Assembly (NCBI GenBank): GCA_027579435.1
Contig: JANBPK010001059.1
Location: 1 to 64,000, forward strand
Direction of reading: 5' to 3'
Source of the DNA: Candolleomyces eurysporus
Lineage: Eukaryota; Basidiomycota; Agaricomycetes; Agaricales; Psathyrellaceae
DNA length: 64,000 nucleotides
The notes beneath the pieces were generated by a model. It was not told the DNA's origin. It saw only the letters and a program-made list of their open reading frames with translations, and made no database searches. A program made the translations under genes and the position numbers. Of the stretch, positions 44,420 to 56,120 are shown one piece after another (within the stretch, counting starts at the first letter, position 1; each line of letters begins with the position of its first letter).

Positions 44420-46685
44420 TTATGAGGTATTCGGGACGGGACTTCGACTGTGTCGGGGAGGAGGTACGATGGGGCGGCTACTACTTTGAGGGGAATTCGA
44501 ACGTTTTGCCGGAGGTTGATCATCCGGGTAACCATTTGCGGTTCTTTTGAGAGAGGTTTGATGAGGCACCGGAATACGAGATGCTGAACGTTGGAAAGAT
44601 GATGAAGCGCCATCTTCGGCTGGGTCTTCCGACTCATCAGAAGACGAGTCGCTAACAGTATTGGGGGCCCTCCAAGTTTCAGGTCTATCCAGCGCTTCGA
44701 TCGCCTTATCGAATAGTTGCAGAATGTACGTATAGTGTTCAACAACGTTGCTAGCGAGAACCTTCTCGCCGCCCTTTCTGACGTCTGGTGTGTACTTGTT
44801 GAGTATCAGTTTCTTGTATAATATGCTTTGGACAAATATTCGGATAGCAAGGACAAGATCAACGCAGGGACTAGGCCAACGCTCCTCAATCTCCTCGGGA
44901 AGGTATTTCCTCGTGAGGAAAGCTTCCTTGGACTGAGCAGCAAGACGAAGATCCTGGTTGTCCCACCGTAACAGCATGTCGTCCGCAGGATGTGAATTAC
45001 CGGTGGAATCATATGAGAACATGATGTGAACGAGGAGGTAGAAGAAGGATTCCAAATCATCCAGGTGATCGTGGGGAAGCGGGTGAGGGACTCTCCCCGA
45101 GGAAAGAACAGAAATTGACTGGTATAAGCGGGTGCCCTGGGAAAATACGCGTGAGCATAGTGAGAAAGATGGAAAGCGTGCAGGACGTACTATGTGCCAA
45201 TCACTAGGTGCGTTTTCGTCGCGGTGGATGGCCATATCGAAGTCAATCAATACGCCACGGGAGCCTGGTTCAGCTCCAGGCTTCCCGAGGAGGACGTTGT
45301 GGATGGACACGTCCCGATGGATGGTACCTTTCTTATAAAGCTCCATATGACCTGTCGAGTGATGAATCAATAAGTTACACAGGAGAGCGATAGTATGAAC
45401 TTACCGGCAATAGCATCGCGCAAAGCGCAAAGAAGCTGCTTTGCCGAAGTGAATCTTTTGATAGGCTTTCCGCAAGCCTTCATGACAGTGCGAGTATCGA
45501 TACGGCTGTGAAAGCCCGGGGGAACACTATCACCGAAGCATCGTAGGTTCTTGGTTTCACAGCGATCCGGTTCGCTTGAGACCAATTGAACAACGCCTCG
45601 AATTCCAACCGCATCTTGGAGGTATATGTGCTCGGATGATCGTTCGGCTGACCTCCATGAGTCCTTGACGATTAATTCTTCGTCAGTTACTGGATCTCGA
45701 ACACTCCAGCAAGTAGTGGAGCGTCCACGAATGTTTCCTCGGAAGAAAAGAGGTCCTGTCTTGGCAAGCTGGTAGACCACGTCAAGATCGTTGGCGCCGT
45801 GAGTTCTCAACGTGCCACTGGCCTTCCGCCCGTCCTCAATTGTCCACTGGATGCTCGCGTCGAGGCCGATATCGAATTCGTCCAGGGAGCTAAGGCCGAG
45901 CACAAGACGTACGAGAGTGTGGGGGTCATCGTGGAAGTTGAGATAAGGAGTGTACTGAACGCCACTTCGATCGAAGTGGAAAAGGCGAACATGCTGTTGG
46001 GTAAGGGCAAGCACGCGAACGAATCTTCGGTTAGGTTGGTTAATGAATAGCTGCCTAGCACAGAAATGGGCGTTAGTGGCATGAGAAAAACGAGAGTTAT
46101 CTCCACGTACCTAGCATAGATTGCTGCCCGCACCAACTGATCGGAAATGGTTAGCTCACTGCCCTCCACCTGTATATCGATGCATGCAGCAATGTTGGAA
46201 TAGCCAATTTTGATCGGTTTTTCCCCAGGGTTGGTATACGGAAGCTCGAAAGAGGGCCCTTCAGCCTTAATGACAAGGCTAGGGCGCACGTGGTAGGCCA
46301 CGGAGTCGGTCCCACCCTGCAGCAGGTCGGTCGCATGAGTGTCGACGACTTCGCGTGTTCCTTGAGACGTCGAGTCTTGTTTGAAATGCTTCAATATTGA
46401 AACAAGAACTTTCAAAAACGGAGTGTAGAGATCGTTATCGAGCAGCTTAGTGCAGGTCCTTGGCAATTTCCAACGGCACTGCGTCCAGCTGTAGAAACGC
46501 GACTTCTTGAGGAAGGTGGTGATAGCCGCTTCAGGTGCGAGGTGGTGATAGAGCGAGCGAATGAGAGTATTTTCGTCAAGACTGATCACCTCCCCAAGCT
46601 CTGACAAGAGGAACTGCTTCTGACTGTCCAAACTTGGATCGAGCGACACAGGTTTGGTCTTTTTGTGGGAAGATCTTGTGTGCAT
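44420..46685 (-). CDS. FunK1-type protein kinase, complete
   Basis: The best-preserved FunK1 gene here. Exon 1 starts at ATG 46685 (MHTRSSHKKTKP) and encodes the N-terminal domain (SLYHHLAPEAAITTFLKKSR, CRWKLPRTCTKLLDNDLYTP, VDTHATDLL, GSELTISDQLVRAAIYAR). The second exon encodes QLFINQPNRRFVRVLALT, VRLFHFDRSGVQYTPYLNFH, ELIVKDSWRSAERSSEH and LLCALRDAIAG. The third and fourth encode HRDVSIHNVLLGKPGAEP, LIDFDMA, GTRLYQSISVL, HDHLDDLESFFYLLVH and the tail NGYPDDQPPAKRSNSPQSSS. About 690 residues; HRD, Asn and the DFG-equivalent Asp are all present. FunK1 kinases are fungal-specific and expanded in mushroom-forming fungi, some with expression linked to fruiting. Targets are unknown. Introns of 50-60 bases sit at the same places as in the other copies. 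Confidence 0.92.
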
Positions 46686-46784
46686 GGTCTAAGTTGGGCA
46701 ATTGGGAGCTAATGCCAGTGAGAATACGAGCCAAGTCGTTGCTGAGAGGAGTAGGAGTCCCAAAGGATGCGGAAGACGGTGTCC

Positions 46785-46792
46785 TTATTATA
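46785..46792 (-). promoter_or_regulatory. TATA-like sequence upstream of FunK1 gene
   Basis: TATAATAA on the minus strand, about 100 bases before the ATG at 46685; inferred from position only. Confidence 0.3.
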
Positions 46793-47373
46793 GGTGTTGA
46801 GCGGCGGCGGTCGTGGTAGAAGAACAAGATGGTCGGGTGCAGTTTGAACAATGCGCGTTTGATGTCAAGGCATGTGACCGCGTTCAAGCTCCGCTCTCTA
46901 GACTGCCACATTAGTCTCTCAATACTGTGCGGTCGCCGGCATTCTGGACCGGCAACGCGCCAATAACGAAAGCGAGGACACTTGCCAAAGAAGGGAGAAA
47001 ATGCTCCAAATCGACAGTAATCACCAAACTCAACGCTGAAACCTTCAATTGACAGAGGGACTGGACCGAGTAATTGGACCTGCCACTGGTTGGAGAACAG
47101 CTCGGGTTGGCAGAGCCATACGCATTCGACAGATCCTGAATGACTTACTTGGCACATCCAAGGGAAGAATGCTCGCGAAGAAAAAGATCCGAGTTGTAGC
47201 CCGCATTAGGTACGAAATAATTCATTGAGTCCTTGATTTGGTATTTTTCATTTGATCGTCAATTCTCGCCATGTATATAATCGGACCGAGGAGAGTATGT
47301 TGCTTTCAACTCTCTTCTCTTCTCTCCTTTCATATCCTACCCGTTTCCCGTGCCTCTTCTGCCTAAGACTCAC
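46793..47373. other. Divergent promoter region of two FunK1 genes
   Basis: About 690 bases separate the starts of the leftward and rightward FunK1 genes. TATA-like boxes sit near both starts. The 193-codon minus frame across this region is a shadow of the upstream sequence plus exon 1 and has no domain. Confidence 0.5.
47274..47280 (+). promoter_or_regulatory. TATA-like sequence upstream of FunK1 gene
   Basis: TATATAA about 100 bases before the ATG at 47375, followed by a pyrimidine-rich leader. The position fits a core promoter. Confidence 0.4.
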
Positions 47374-47374
47374 A

Positions 47375-49834
47375 ATGTCTGCCCCACTGAGACAGGGCTC
47401 GTCCTTGCCATTGCATATGGGACCTCAGGACAACGAAGAAATTGCCACAAATGACAGTACCGGCCCGCCCCAGACCCCACCACACAGTCGCTGTACCAGT
47501 ACCGTGGACGAAGACAGGCTGCTGAAGCTGAATGGGAAGGCCTGGGCTGCAGGGCCGGGATTTTCTACCCCTTTTGCAGAGAGGGAAGCAGGTACCTCTC
47601 TTGACCCCAAGGCCGAGGAACAAAAACGCAAACTTGAGACCGAGCTCCAGCAGCCTATTGAAGATAGTCGCTTCGTTGCCTTGCTTTACCTCCATCTTGC
47701 ATCAGACGGGGAAATAGACGAGTTTTTAAAGACAACGATCGTATACAACATGGAAACGCGTCGCTGGGAGCTTCCTCGGTCTGAAACTCATGCAAACTTG
47801 AAGGAGAGCGATATGTACAAGCCCCTGGTGACAATTATCAATGCTATTATCACCTTCTTCTACGGGGATACCAAGAAGCGCATGGCGGTGGACACCCATA
47901 GCAAGCAACTCTCGCACAAGGAAGCCGTTCCTAGTGTTCGCTTCAGTCTCCCAGATATTTCAGTTAGAGCAAAAGGCCCCTCCTTTCAGCTTCCGGACCG
48001 AAAGTCCAATGGAAGGGTACCAACGACCGGCTATTCAAACATCTCTACATGCTTTGAGATCAAGATCGAGAACCAAGAGTGGACCTTTGGGCAACAGCTT
48101 CTTCAACTTGCGTTATATGCTCGGTATGCTCCCGCTTCCAGCTATTATTTCTGTTGCTGACACAATTGACCCTTCAGACAAATTTTTATTCAGCAACCCA
48201 ATCGGCGTTTCGTTCGAGTCCTCCTTATCACCGAACAGAACTTCCGACTCTTTCACTTTGATCGTAGTGGCGTTCAGCACACCGAACCGATGAATATTCA
48301 TGAGAAGACCCATATCTTTGTCCGTCTTGTGCTTGGCCTCACGTCCTTGAAAGAACACGAAATCGGACTTGACGATAGCATTCAGTGGAAAGTGGTGAGG
48401 GGAAGGAAGGTCAGCGGAACCTTAACCGCACTCCAAACAAATAATACCGCGGTCACCTACAACCTTGTTGGCATTGAGCCCACTGTTCGCTGCTTGAGCA
48501 TTCGTGACCGGGGAATAACGTGTTGGAGTGCAGTTGATCCCCATACTGGTAAACCAGTGCTTGTCAAGGATTGTTGGAGGGCTGAGGACAGAGTCTCCGA
48601 GGACATACATCTTCAAAAGGTCGTGGGCCTACCCGGCATTGTGCAGATGATATCATGCGAGCGGAACCGTGGCGAGACCAAGCGGTTTCGTGGCTTCGAC
48701 GAGTCCTGCCATTCCGACTTCCTTAACCGCATTGCGATCCGCATTGTGATGGACAGCGATGGAAGATCGATTGAGCACTTCCAGTCACCCAAGGAGCTTC
48801 TGTGTGCTCTCCGCGACGCCATAGCAGGACACAGGCGTTTGTATCTCAATGATATTTTGCATCGAGAGGTATCCATTGACAACATTCTTCTCGGAAAACC
48901 CGGCGCGGGCGAAGGTTACCGCGGGATGTTAATGGGTCTCGATCTGGCAAAGGAAAAGAAGACTACCTCTGCTAGTGCGGAGCTGATAACTGTGAGTAGC
49001 TAGATCCTTTTCTTCTTATTTGCCGACATGGAAATTCTAACAAACTAAACTCTCCAGACCAGTCAGACATACCTGTCAATTGAATTGCACAAAAGTCGGA
49101 CACGCACTCATCCACTCGCGCACAGCTATCTGGACGACCTCGAGTCATTTATCTACGTTCTGGGCCGCGTCATGTATGCGTATGACAGCACGGGTACCCC
49201 TCATGACCTCCCCTCCACAATGGAGGGATGGGGTTTGGCATCTACCGACACAGTGAGGGAAAGCAAAGAAACCTTTCTGTGGAAGGAGCTTCTAGAGGTG
49301 GAGGATCCACTCCCTCGACGTTGGCCAAGGTCCTGCATTGAGCTTCTACTTGGCTTGAAAACGGTTCTAGCCGACTTCAATAAGCAGAAGCTCAGGATTA
49401 TCAGAAAAGATCTAGATGTCAGGGAGGCTTCTCTCAAGAGGCTTATGTCCAGGATTGTTGCACATTACAAGGCCGTTCTTGACCTTTTCGATGAGGCAAT
49501 TGACTTAATCACCAGTGGCAGGGATGGTCGATACAGTCCGTCCGAGCTGAATACCCTAACAGGGACCAGTAGTACTGACTCAGGCCACTGCGGTGCTGGG
49601 ACATCCAACGCTTCAGTAAGGCTAGGTCATCATCCTTTGGCTCCTCTTAGAGGAATTCCGTTGAAGAGGGTCTCTGAAGAATATCCGGACGATCAGCCAG
49701 AAGCCAAGCGCGGTACTCAAGACAGTCCCAGCACTTCGACGCAACCTCCTCACATCTCTTGCCGCAAACGCCTTTTCAACGGGCGTAAACCTTCTTCTCT
49801 TTCAAGCAGAATAGACCAAGACGCAAATGAATGA
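47375..49834 (+). CDS. FunK1-type kinase, complete, predicted catalytically impaired
   Basis: Exons 47375-48123 or so, 48180-48991 and 49058-49834; about 760 residues. The N-terminal domain carries ALLYLHLASDGEIDEFLKTT, RRWELPRSE and VDTHSKQLSH. Then come QIFIQQPNRRFVRVLLITE, FRLFHFDRSGVQHTE, GITCWSAVDPHTGKPVLVKD, LLCALRDAIAG, ILHREVSIDNILLGKPGAGE, GMLMGLDLA, HSYLDDLESFIYVLGRVM and the tail SEEYPDDQPEAKRG. The catalytic Asp of HRD is Glu, and the metal-binding Asp of the DFG-equivalent is Gly (MGLD for IDFD). The GTRLYQS segment is also altered. The frame is otherwise clean, so a non-catalytic scaffold role is plausible. The intron after DAIAG seen in other copies is absent here. An in-frame ATG at 47252 would add 41 residues; I prefer 47375 (CACAATGTC). 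Confidence 0.88.
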
Positions 49835-50179
49835 TGAATCCTTGTAGTAACTTCCCATTATGACTGTAACAATATCGATGTATCTGGACCAGGTTCTACT
49901 AGTATGGAGCGCAAGAGGCTCAGTATACGTAACAGTTTGGTAGTTTCGAATCATTCATCCTTCATATCGTTCTATCGCAGTTGGAATTAGTTGAATGAGG
50001 GGCGGTCACACATTTTGCGTGCAATATTGGATTTCCGGAAGAATCTATCGCTGAACTAAGTAGTAATGTGGGAGTATATATCGAAGGAAGATTTATCCCC
50101 CATAGATCTACAGTACACAAAGCGGTGTACCCATGCAGACGAAGGCAAGCCAACAGCGTCAAAGGTAGCTAAACGGGTC
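49835..50179. other. Intergenic, downstream of FunK1 gene
   Basis: No gene seen. Confidence 0.5.
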
Positions 50180-51693
50180 GCGACTACTTCTGGGGGAATT
50201 GGAGCANTTTTTTTCGGAGTTGTTCATCTGGATAGTCGTTCGAGGCCCTCTCTTCAAGTTCAAAGAGCTACGATGATATCTCAGAGGCTGAAAGTTAGCT
50301 AGGCGACCTGTCGGGATGGTGGAGCACAAGCTGAAGCTGGGGCGCCTAAGTAATCGTCATCGGAGTCGAACCCCGCTAAGTATTAGGTCTATCCAATACT
50401 TCAATTCCCGTGTCGAAGGGTTACAGAATGTACGTGTAGTACTGAATGACACTTGCGGCGAAGAAATTCTCCCTAATATCTCTGACAGCTGGAGAGAATT
50501 GGGCGAGCTCCATTTTTTCAGCATAAGGAGGTCAAGAAGCGTGCTGAAAGCAACGATAAGATTGACACAAGGGCTTGGCCATTGACACCGCTCCTAGATT
50601 TCGATTGGGACGTAATCTGTTGTGAGTTAGCCTCCCCTAAGAGTGGCCAAGGCGGAACAGCGATGACTATCCTGCTCCCAATATAAAAGCATATATGATC
50701 TGGGCGAGCGATGCCGTTGGAGTCGTACATCCACATGAATGTAGTGGAAGGACTTTGAATCAAGAAGTGGTCGTGACGAAGGGGATGAGCCGCTATGCGA
50801 CTTTTCAGGATAGAAGCCGACTGATAAAAAATATATCTCATAAGTTGTATGCGAGATCGGTGCATTGGCAAGAACTGAATGGAATGCGGAGTTAACCGAT
50901 GGACGTTGTTCACTGCTGGGATCCAACTTTTCTGCGGTCTGCAAGATGCGTGCAAAACGGATCCAAGAAATCTTAAGTTCTGAAAAACCTCTTGCAACGC
51001 GCAAAAGACAATTATTTGCGTATTGCCGCCCGCAAAACGCCAGATTCCGCGTATTGCAGGCTGCAAAAGACATATAATCGCATTTTGCATCATATTTTGG
51101 CCCAATGCAGGATAGTATCAAAATTTTCTAATCAAAGGATGCGTTTTGCAACGATGTTGCCGAACGCAGAACAATTGGATCCCAGCAGTGGTTCAAGTTG
51201 CGCCGGGTGGCAATAGCGAGGTCAATCAGGTGCCGCCGCCGCCTGGCCAGGCAACCCAGACTCCTTATTATATATTACAGGGAGATACGTCTATATGGAG
51301 CGTTCCATCCTTTGATAAACTCATATGACCTGTTTCGAAAAATTGGCTGAGTTTTTAACGAGCTGGGCAGACGGCGAAAAGGCACCTACCTACAATGGCA
51401 TCACGAAGGGCGCAGAAGAGCTGCTTCGCAGACGTGTATTCGCAGACGGAATTTCGACAAACCTTCGCCACAAGGCGTGTTTCGACTCGGTCTCTGAAGC
51501 CTGCAGGCAGAGCATGGATTGAGCGTCGCAACCTCTGTCGATTGACTGAGGCGGGGGAGTGATTGGATTTGTCGATGAGTAATTTTGAGCTCTGACCGAA
51601 TCCGCCTTTTGCTCCATTCCCCTGTGGACGCTCACTGAAACATACAGTCAGCTCAAAACGACGCATCCAGATTCTATTATACGCCCTGGCCAT
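50180..51693 (-). pseudogene. Heavily decayed FunK1 kinase, split by a MITE
   Basis: Read on the minus strand, pieces match FunK1 in order: GFRDRVETRLVAKV and YTSAKQLFCALRDAIVG (51500-51390), a loop remnant KDGTLHIDVSPCNI (about 51300), then after the MITE LRHDHF and MWMYDSNGIARPD (about 50780-50690), VIQYYTYIL and FDTGIEVLDRPNT (about 50450-50370), and ASNDYPDEQLRKKC (about 50250-50205). Stops and frameshifts lie between all pieces, HRD reads HID, and an N sits at 50207. The 280-bp element 50911-51190 interrupts it between the catalytic loop and the C-lobe. Confidence 0.8.
50911..51190. mobile_element. CACTA-like MITE, 54-bp inverted ends, GTT target duplication
   Basis: Left arm 50911-50964 and right arm 51137-51190 are inverted copies that begin CACTGCTGGGATCCAA and end at a shared GGATCC/GGATGC block, with about ten mismatches. 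GTT at 50908-50910 and 51191-51193 flanks the element. CACTG termini with a 3-base duplication are typical of CACTA (EnSpm) transposons. There is no coding capacity. Inside are two related direct repeats starting GCAAAAGACA at about 51000 and 51064, and a recurring GCAAAACGC / GCGTTTTGC motif. Confidence 0.8.
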
Positions 51694-51849
51694 TGTTCAG
51701 TCCGACCACCCCATGTGCTGTCCCCAAAACCCTGAGTTATATGCTACTCTCGATGATGTAGGCCTGGATCACTCATAAGAGTTTCGGCGACCATGACTCC
51801 CTCCAACAGAGGCTTCAGGGACCCCTCAGCCTACTGGATCTCTCAATCC

Positions 51850-52345
51850 CATCAGGCATGATATTTGTCGAGCTTTGGATAGCTCACCTGGAGCAGCGGG
51901 TTAGAGTCGAGAATCCGTTTGATCACCATCGCTGTCTCCCAATTTTGGCTTGTCTGCGTCTCTACAACCTTCAGCCGATGTTCAAAACTGTAAGAACTGC
52001 CGCTGTCGCCTTAAGCATGCCCTTCACGCATTCAACGACCTCCGAGTCCGTGTATTATATTAGCACCACCCAAGAGCTCCTCGCCCGAATGCACAGCTTA
52101 GTTTACGAAGCGTTGGAAAACTCTATGCAAGCGGTGGATAGCTAGTCCACTCTCTGTACTGTGATTCATCTCATCGATTCCTTCTGCGATAGAGAAGTAC
52201 ACGGGGATAACGAATATCGCCATCGGAGGTGGATTAGGGTTTCCAGGGTCCCAACAGCCGTATCGGGGCTCCACGACACCCTCTGCCGGGTGGCATCGAC
52301 TCCATCGTTCAGCATCTTGGGCACCCGAAGCACCCAGCACTCGCG
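51850..52345 (+). pseudogene. FunK1 N-terminal domain remnant
   Basis: At about 52198-52260 the plus strand encodes GDNEYRHRRWIRVSRVPTAV, matching GDNEYRNGRWTRIPEAPPSV of the pseudogene at 42.45 kb. The preceding 300 bases hold an open frame ending ALENSMQAVDS that sits where the N-terminal helices should be but is barely recognisable. No kinase core follows. It is divergent from the decayed FunK1 locus to its left. Confidence 0.5.
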
Positions 52346-54198
52346 AGGTGACTATTGGCCAGGTCAAACAAGGATCCACGGCCAACGTCGTCATCAGGGC
52401 GGGCGGTCCCTATTAATTCTCGCTTCCAACCCCTTATGTTGCCACTCACTCAATGCTGGACTGGATGGTGGTGTTTCAGAAGAGAAGATTGTGTCTGTGC
52501 CGAGCCAAATAAGATTGTGACAGCAACTACCACAATGGCTCCTCGCCCAAACACCAGGTTCCCAGTTGTCTAAACTTTTCAGAGAGGATCAGTAACGTGA
52601 TTAGGGCTCACTACGTACTGAGGATTATACGAAAAGGAATTACATAAACTAAGTAAAAAATCAAGAAAGGTCCATCGAGCCTACAATGCGAAAAGAAAGC
52701 AACGAATGGATGAAAATGCAAGAACGAAATGTGAAGGGAAAAGTAAGTAAAGATAGTCAGAGTGTTAATGAGTGTCCAGGTATGCGTCGAAGATCCGGAG
52801 ATGAATGAATGTGAATGGATGGCAAGGGTATATATGCTGGTCAATGCGACAGTCTATCGTGATTGGCGTGAAATCGTGTTCATGGCGAGATTTTGCATGC
52901 GTGAAAGAGTGGCGTGGATCGCTCCGACATATGGTGGGTCGAGCGACGGAAGTGAGGGAAAAGAAGTTGAAATCCCCAGGTCAAAGCGCTTTCTCGCGCG
53001 CGCAACTTGAGATGAAGTAACATCGTCGAAATATCACAGATATTCCAATTAACGTCTAGGTACCATCACCCTGTTAAGCCGAATTCGAGAAATGGGCCCT
53101 AATCAGAACTCACCAAGGGTCTCGTGTCATCGAATCCTCCTTCTCTTGACGATCACCATCGTCATTCATGCAATAGTACACCATACGTGGGAATACGAGG
53201 CCGTCTTCTCCTGATCCTCCGGGATATCAATCACAACAACGGTCGAAGCGACGTCCGAGGCCTCGGAGGCGGGAACAAACGAGACGGCGGTAAACGAGTC
53301 CATGTCAGTTGCGCTAGGGAAAGTAGATGCAGGGACTCGAGTAGTGGTGGTCGCGGGTAGTATTGCCAGCAATATGAAAGCGGTGGGTAGCGCGGTTTAG
53401 AGGGTGGTGCGGCTGAAGAAAGATGGGGGCTCGGATAGGAGGAAGGTAGTTAGGTGGGGAAACGTCATATGGATCGCAACTCAACCTTCTTATATACCAC
53501 CTCGCCACTAAATCTTCGCTTCCCGGACCCGCTCAAAAGATGTGCCAAGTTCTATTGTTTATGTGGACACCATAGCGATTGCACCGCATATCACCGAGCA
53601 AGTTCGCGCGGTATCCTAGCTAGAGGGAATGCGCAGTGGAGATCTATCAGACAATAAGGGGCGGCCAGGTGAAAACAATAAGAGGTTCCGGCATCACGAG
53701 GGAAAACGCGCCCCATCGAGTCGGACAGATAGATAGTCGCCAAGGTACTAGAATGTTCCCTATAGTTCAGGAAATGGATGCCAACTAGAGCAACCTAAGG
53801 CTGGCTTCTTCAATTTATCGGTAGTTCAGGGTTCCGCGGAAAGACAATACGGGGTTGCTAGTCAGTCAGATGTGTACCGGATGAGTGAATGTGACACAGG
53901 GCCGATAATGGAAGCTGAATGATGAATGAACGTGGCTCACTTGCGCGTTATGGAAGAGTCCCTATTCACCGTGGTAAGGTCCAGTATGTTCGGATTTTCC
54001 CAATAGCGTCCACGTTCGAGCGCAGGCTGTGGAGGAAGGAAACAAAAGACGGGTTCGATCGGAGCTCAAATCACTCACCGGACAAACCCGATCGATAGAC
54101 CCGGCCCGAGAGATCGCCGATCTAACCGCCGTGCGTCATGGGCTCGTTGTGCCTGCCACTGTCCCACCAGTCCAATGCTCTATTAACTTCGCGGAAGA
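52346..54198. other. Intergenic; possible small secreted-protein relic on minus strand
   Basis: No confirmed gene in about 1.85 kb. On the minus strand at 53470-53170 a frame begins MTFPHLTTFLLSEPPSFF, meets a TAA, and continues ALPTAFILLAILPATTTT and on to VVVIDIPEDQEKTASYSH. The hydrophobic piece looks like a signal peptide, so this may be a broken gene for a small secreted protein. I do not call it. Confidence 0.35.
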
Positions 54199-56120
54199 AT
54201 GGAGATACCAGGAACCCCGTCACCATTTGCCACCCCCTTTCTCTCCTCCTCCGAATCCGCTTCCCGCAAATCCGCTTCCTCATTCTTCGTATTCCCTCTG
54301 GAAATCTGGCTTCAGATACTCGACTTCGCTTGCGCAGACGACGGCACTACATCCCTTTCTCTATCCCGTACCTCCCGCACGCTCAGTGAATTCTCGAGGT
54401 CTCACCGGTATCGGAGTGTCGTGCTCGAAGGATGGGAGAGTGTACTCAAGTTCGAGCAGGCGTATTGCTCGTCTTGGAACTTGAAACAGTCGCTTAGGGA
54501 TGATGGTATTGCAGGGCGCACGGATGTGGACATAGAAGAGAGTGGGAATGAGAAAGGAAAGATGAAGATGAAAGAGGAGGAACAAACGAAGAAAGAGAAT
54601 GCGGATGAAGACGACTACGTAAAAGGATTCTTCCCAATAAGTGACATAGTCAACCTCTACGTTCGCATCCCAGAACTTTACAACGCCGCCTACCCACCTG
54701 AAAGCTGGTTTCCTGACGTTGACTCGGACGAAGACGCGTCCTACGCACCTAGTGATTCTGAAGACGAAGGAGATGAATCAACGGATGAATCAACGGACGA
54801 GGACGACCACGATGCATCGATGAAAGGGAACCCTGTTACCGGGTCCACTGACCTTTGCCAAGGTGAAAGAAGCGAAGACGATCATAGAGAAACTTCGTCC
54901 AACAGCTCAAGCAACCCTTCGTCCGCTGAAGGACCGGCAGACTATCGTCACCTCGAACCTCGAACCATAGACGGCCAGACTCTCTCCCACCTTCTCGATG
55001 AACCAGTTAACCTCCTCTCGGTACTCGAACACAAAGTATTCTCTACCCTCCGTCGCATCCTCCTCCTTTCCTCCTCGTCCCTCCAGGTACTCGCGCTGTG
55101 TTTCCAAACTCATTCGAGCTTCCACCTCGAGGCTTTGATTCCGCGGCTGGAGAAATTGAAGTGGTTGTCAGTGTTCAAGGACACGGTGGAAGAACCGTCT
55201 CACTTGGACATTCCAAGAACTTTCTCGAGTTTCAGGATACAGCTCCGCCGCCGCGGGGAGCTGAGCGAAGCGAGGGGATGTCTCTGGCCGAATTTGGAAC
55301 GTCTGACCATCAATAGCAGAGACAACCATGTCGGTACACTTGAAGTTCGCGGTGTGGACAAGAGAGCATGGAAACAAGACGCTTTCGACGGGTTATTGGT
55401 TGGTGCCAACAAATTGAAGGTGTTGTATGCGCCTAGATATATGATTAGGTGGGTTTTCTCGGTCTTCTTTCTTTTCTCTGACTCCTTTCCTTCTTATTTA
55501 CCTAATATTTTTACTCAATCGTACTCGCTATGTGTAGGCCCCTTTCGCCCTTCCCTGAAAATGTCTTCTCGGTCCACGCATTCCTAGGCCACCGCGACGC
55601 CTATACCCGCCTTTCTATCGACACTTTCGACCCCGCAGCGCAAGGGCTTGTGTCCACAGCAGGAGGGGCAACACTCTCGCTTCCCGCCTCCTATCCCGGA
55701 CAATCGGCGAACGCCAGCTCCTCGACAAACAACTCGAACGCCGGTACGCAGCATACAGCGAATGATAGATTGAAAGGGCAGGATACCGACAAGAATTTCG
55801 CCTTGACTGATGGCGAAATCACCTTCCTCTTGTACCGCCGGGTCGACCAGGCGGTTCTTCAACAAATACGTAGCACGTCGGCTGTGTATTATCGAGTCCC
55901 TGAACTTGCGGAGCTCGACTCTTCTACGTTAACGGATGCTGAGAACGAAGGCGACGGAAAGGGGAGGGGGAAAGAAGATGGGGAAGAAACGGAGGCGGGG
56001 AAGGAGCGGGAAAAGGAAATGGGAGAGGAGACTGCAAAAGAAAACGGAAAGGCGAAGAGTACGAATGAACCAGCTTGGGTTAAGGAAGAATGGTTGAGGG
56101 CCGTGGAGCACGGATGGTAG
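54199..56120 (+). CDS. F-box-like protein, substrate receptor candidate
   Basis: Two exons, 54199-55448 and 55538-56120, about 610 residues. Residues 29-80 carry an F-box-like segment (FPLEIWLQILDFACADDGTT, then SLSRTSRTLSEF and HRYRSVVLEG). A long acidic, low-complexity insert (SDSEDEGDESTDESTDED) follows. The C-terminal half has leucine-rich helices typical of agaricomycete F-box proteins (FSTLRRILLLSSSSLQVLAL, LIPRLEKLKWLSVF, PNLERLTI). The second exon contains AFLGHRDAYTRLSIDTF and a highly charged EGDGKGRGKEDGEE tail. Such proteins link SKP1-cullin ligases to targets; the target is unknown. The intron has GTGGGT and TGTGTAG ends and restores MIRPLSPFPENVF. Confidence 0.8.

Noticed and set aside
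46576..47157. 193-codon minus-strand open frame overlapping the start of a FunK1 gene
   Set aside because: It shares sequence with exon 1 in another frame, has no domain and spans the promoter region of two divergent genes.
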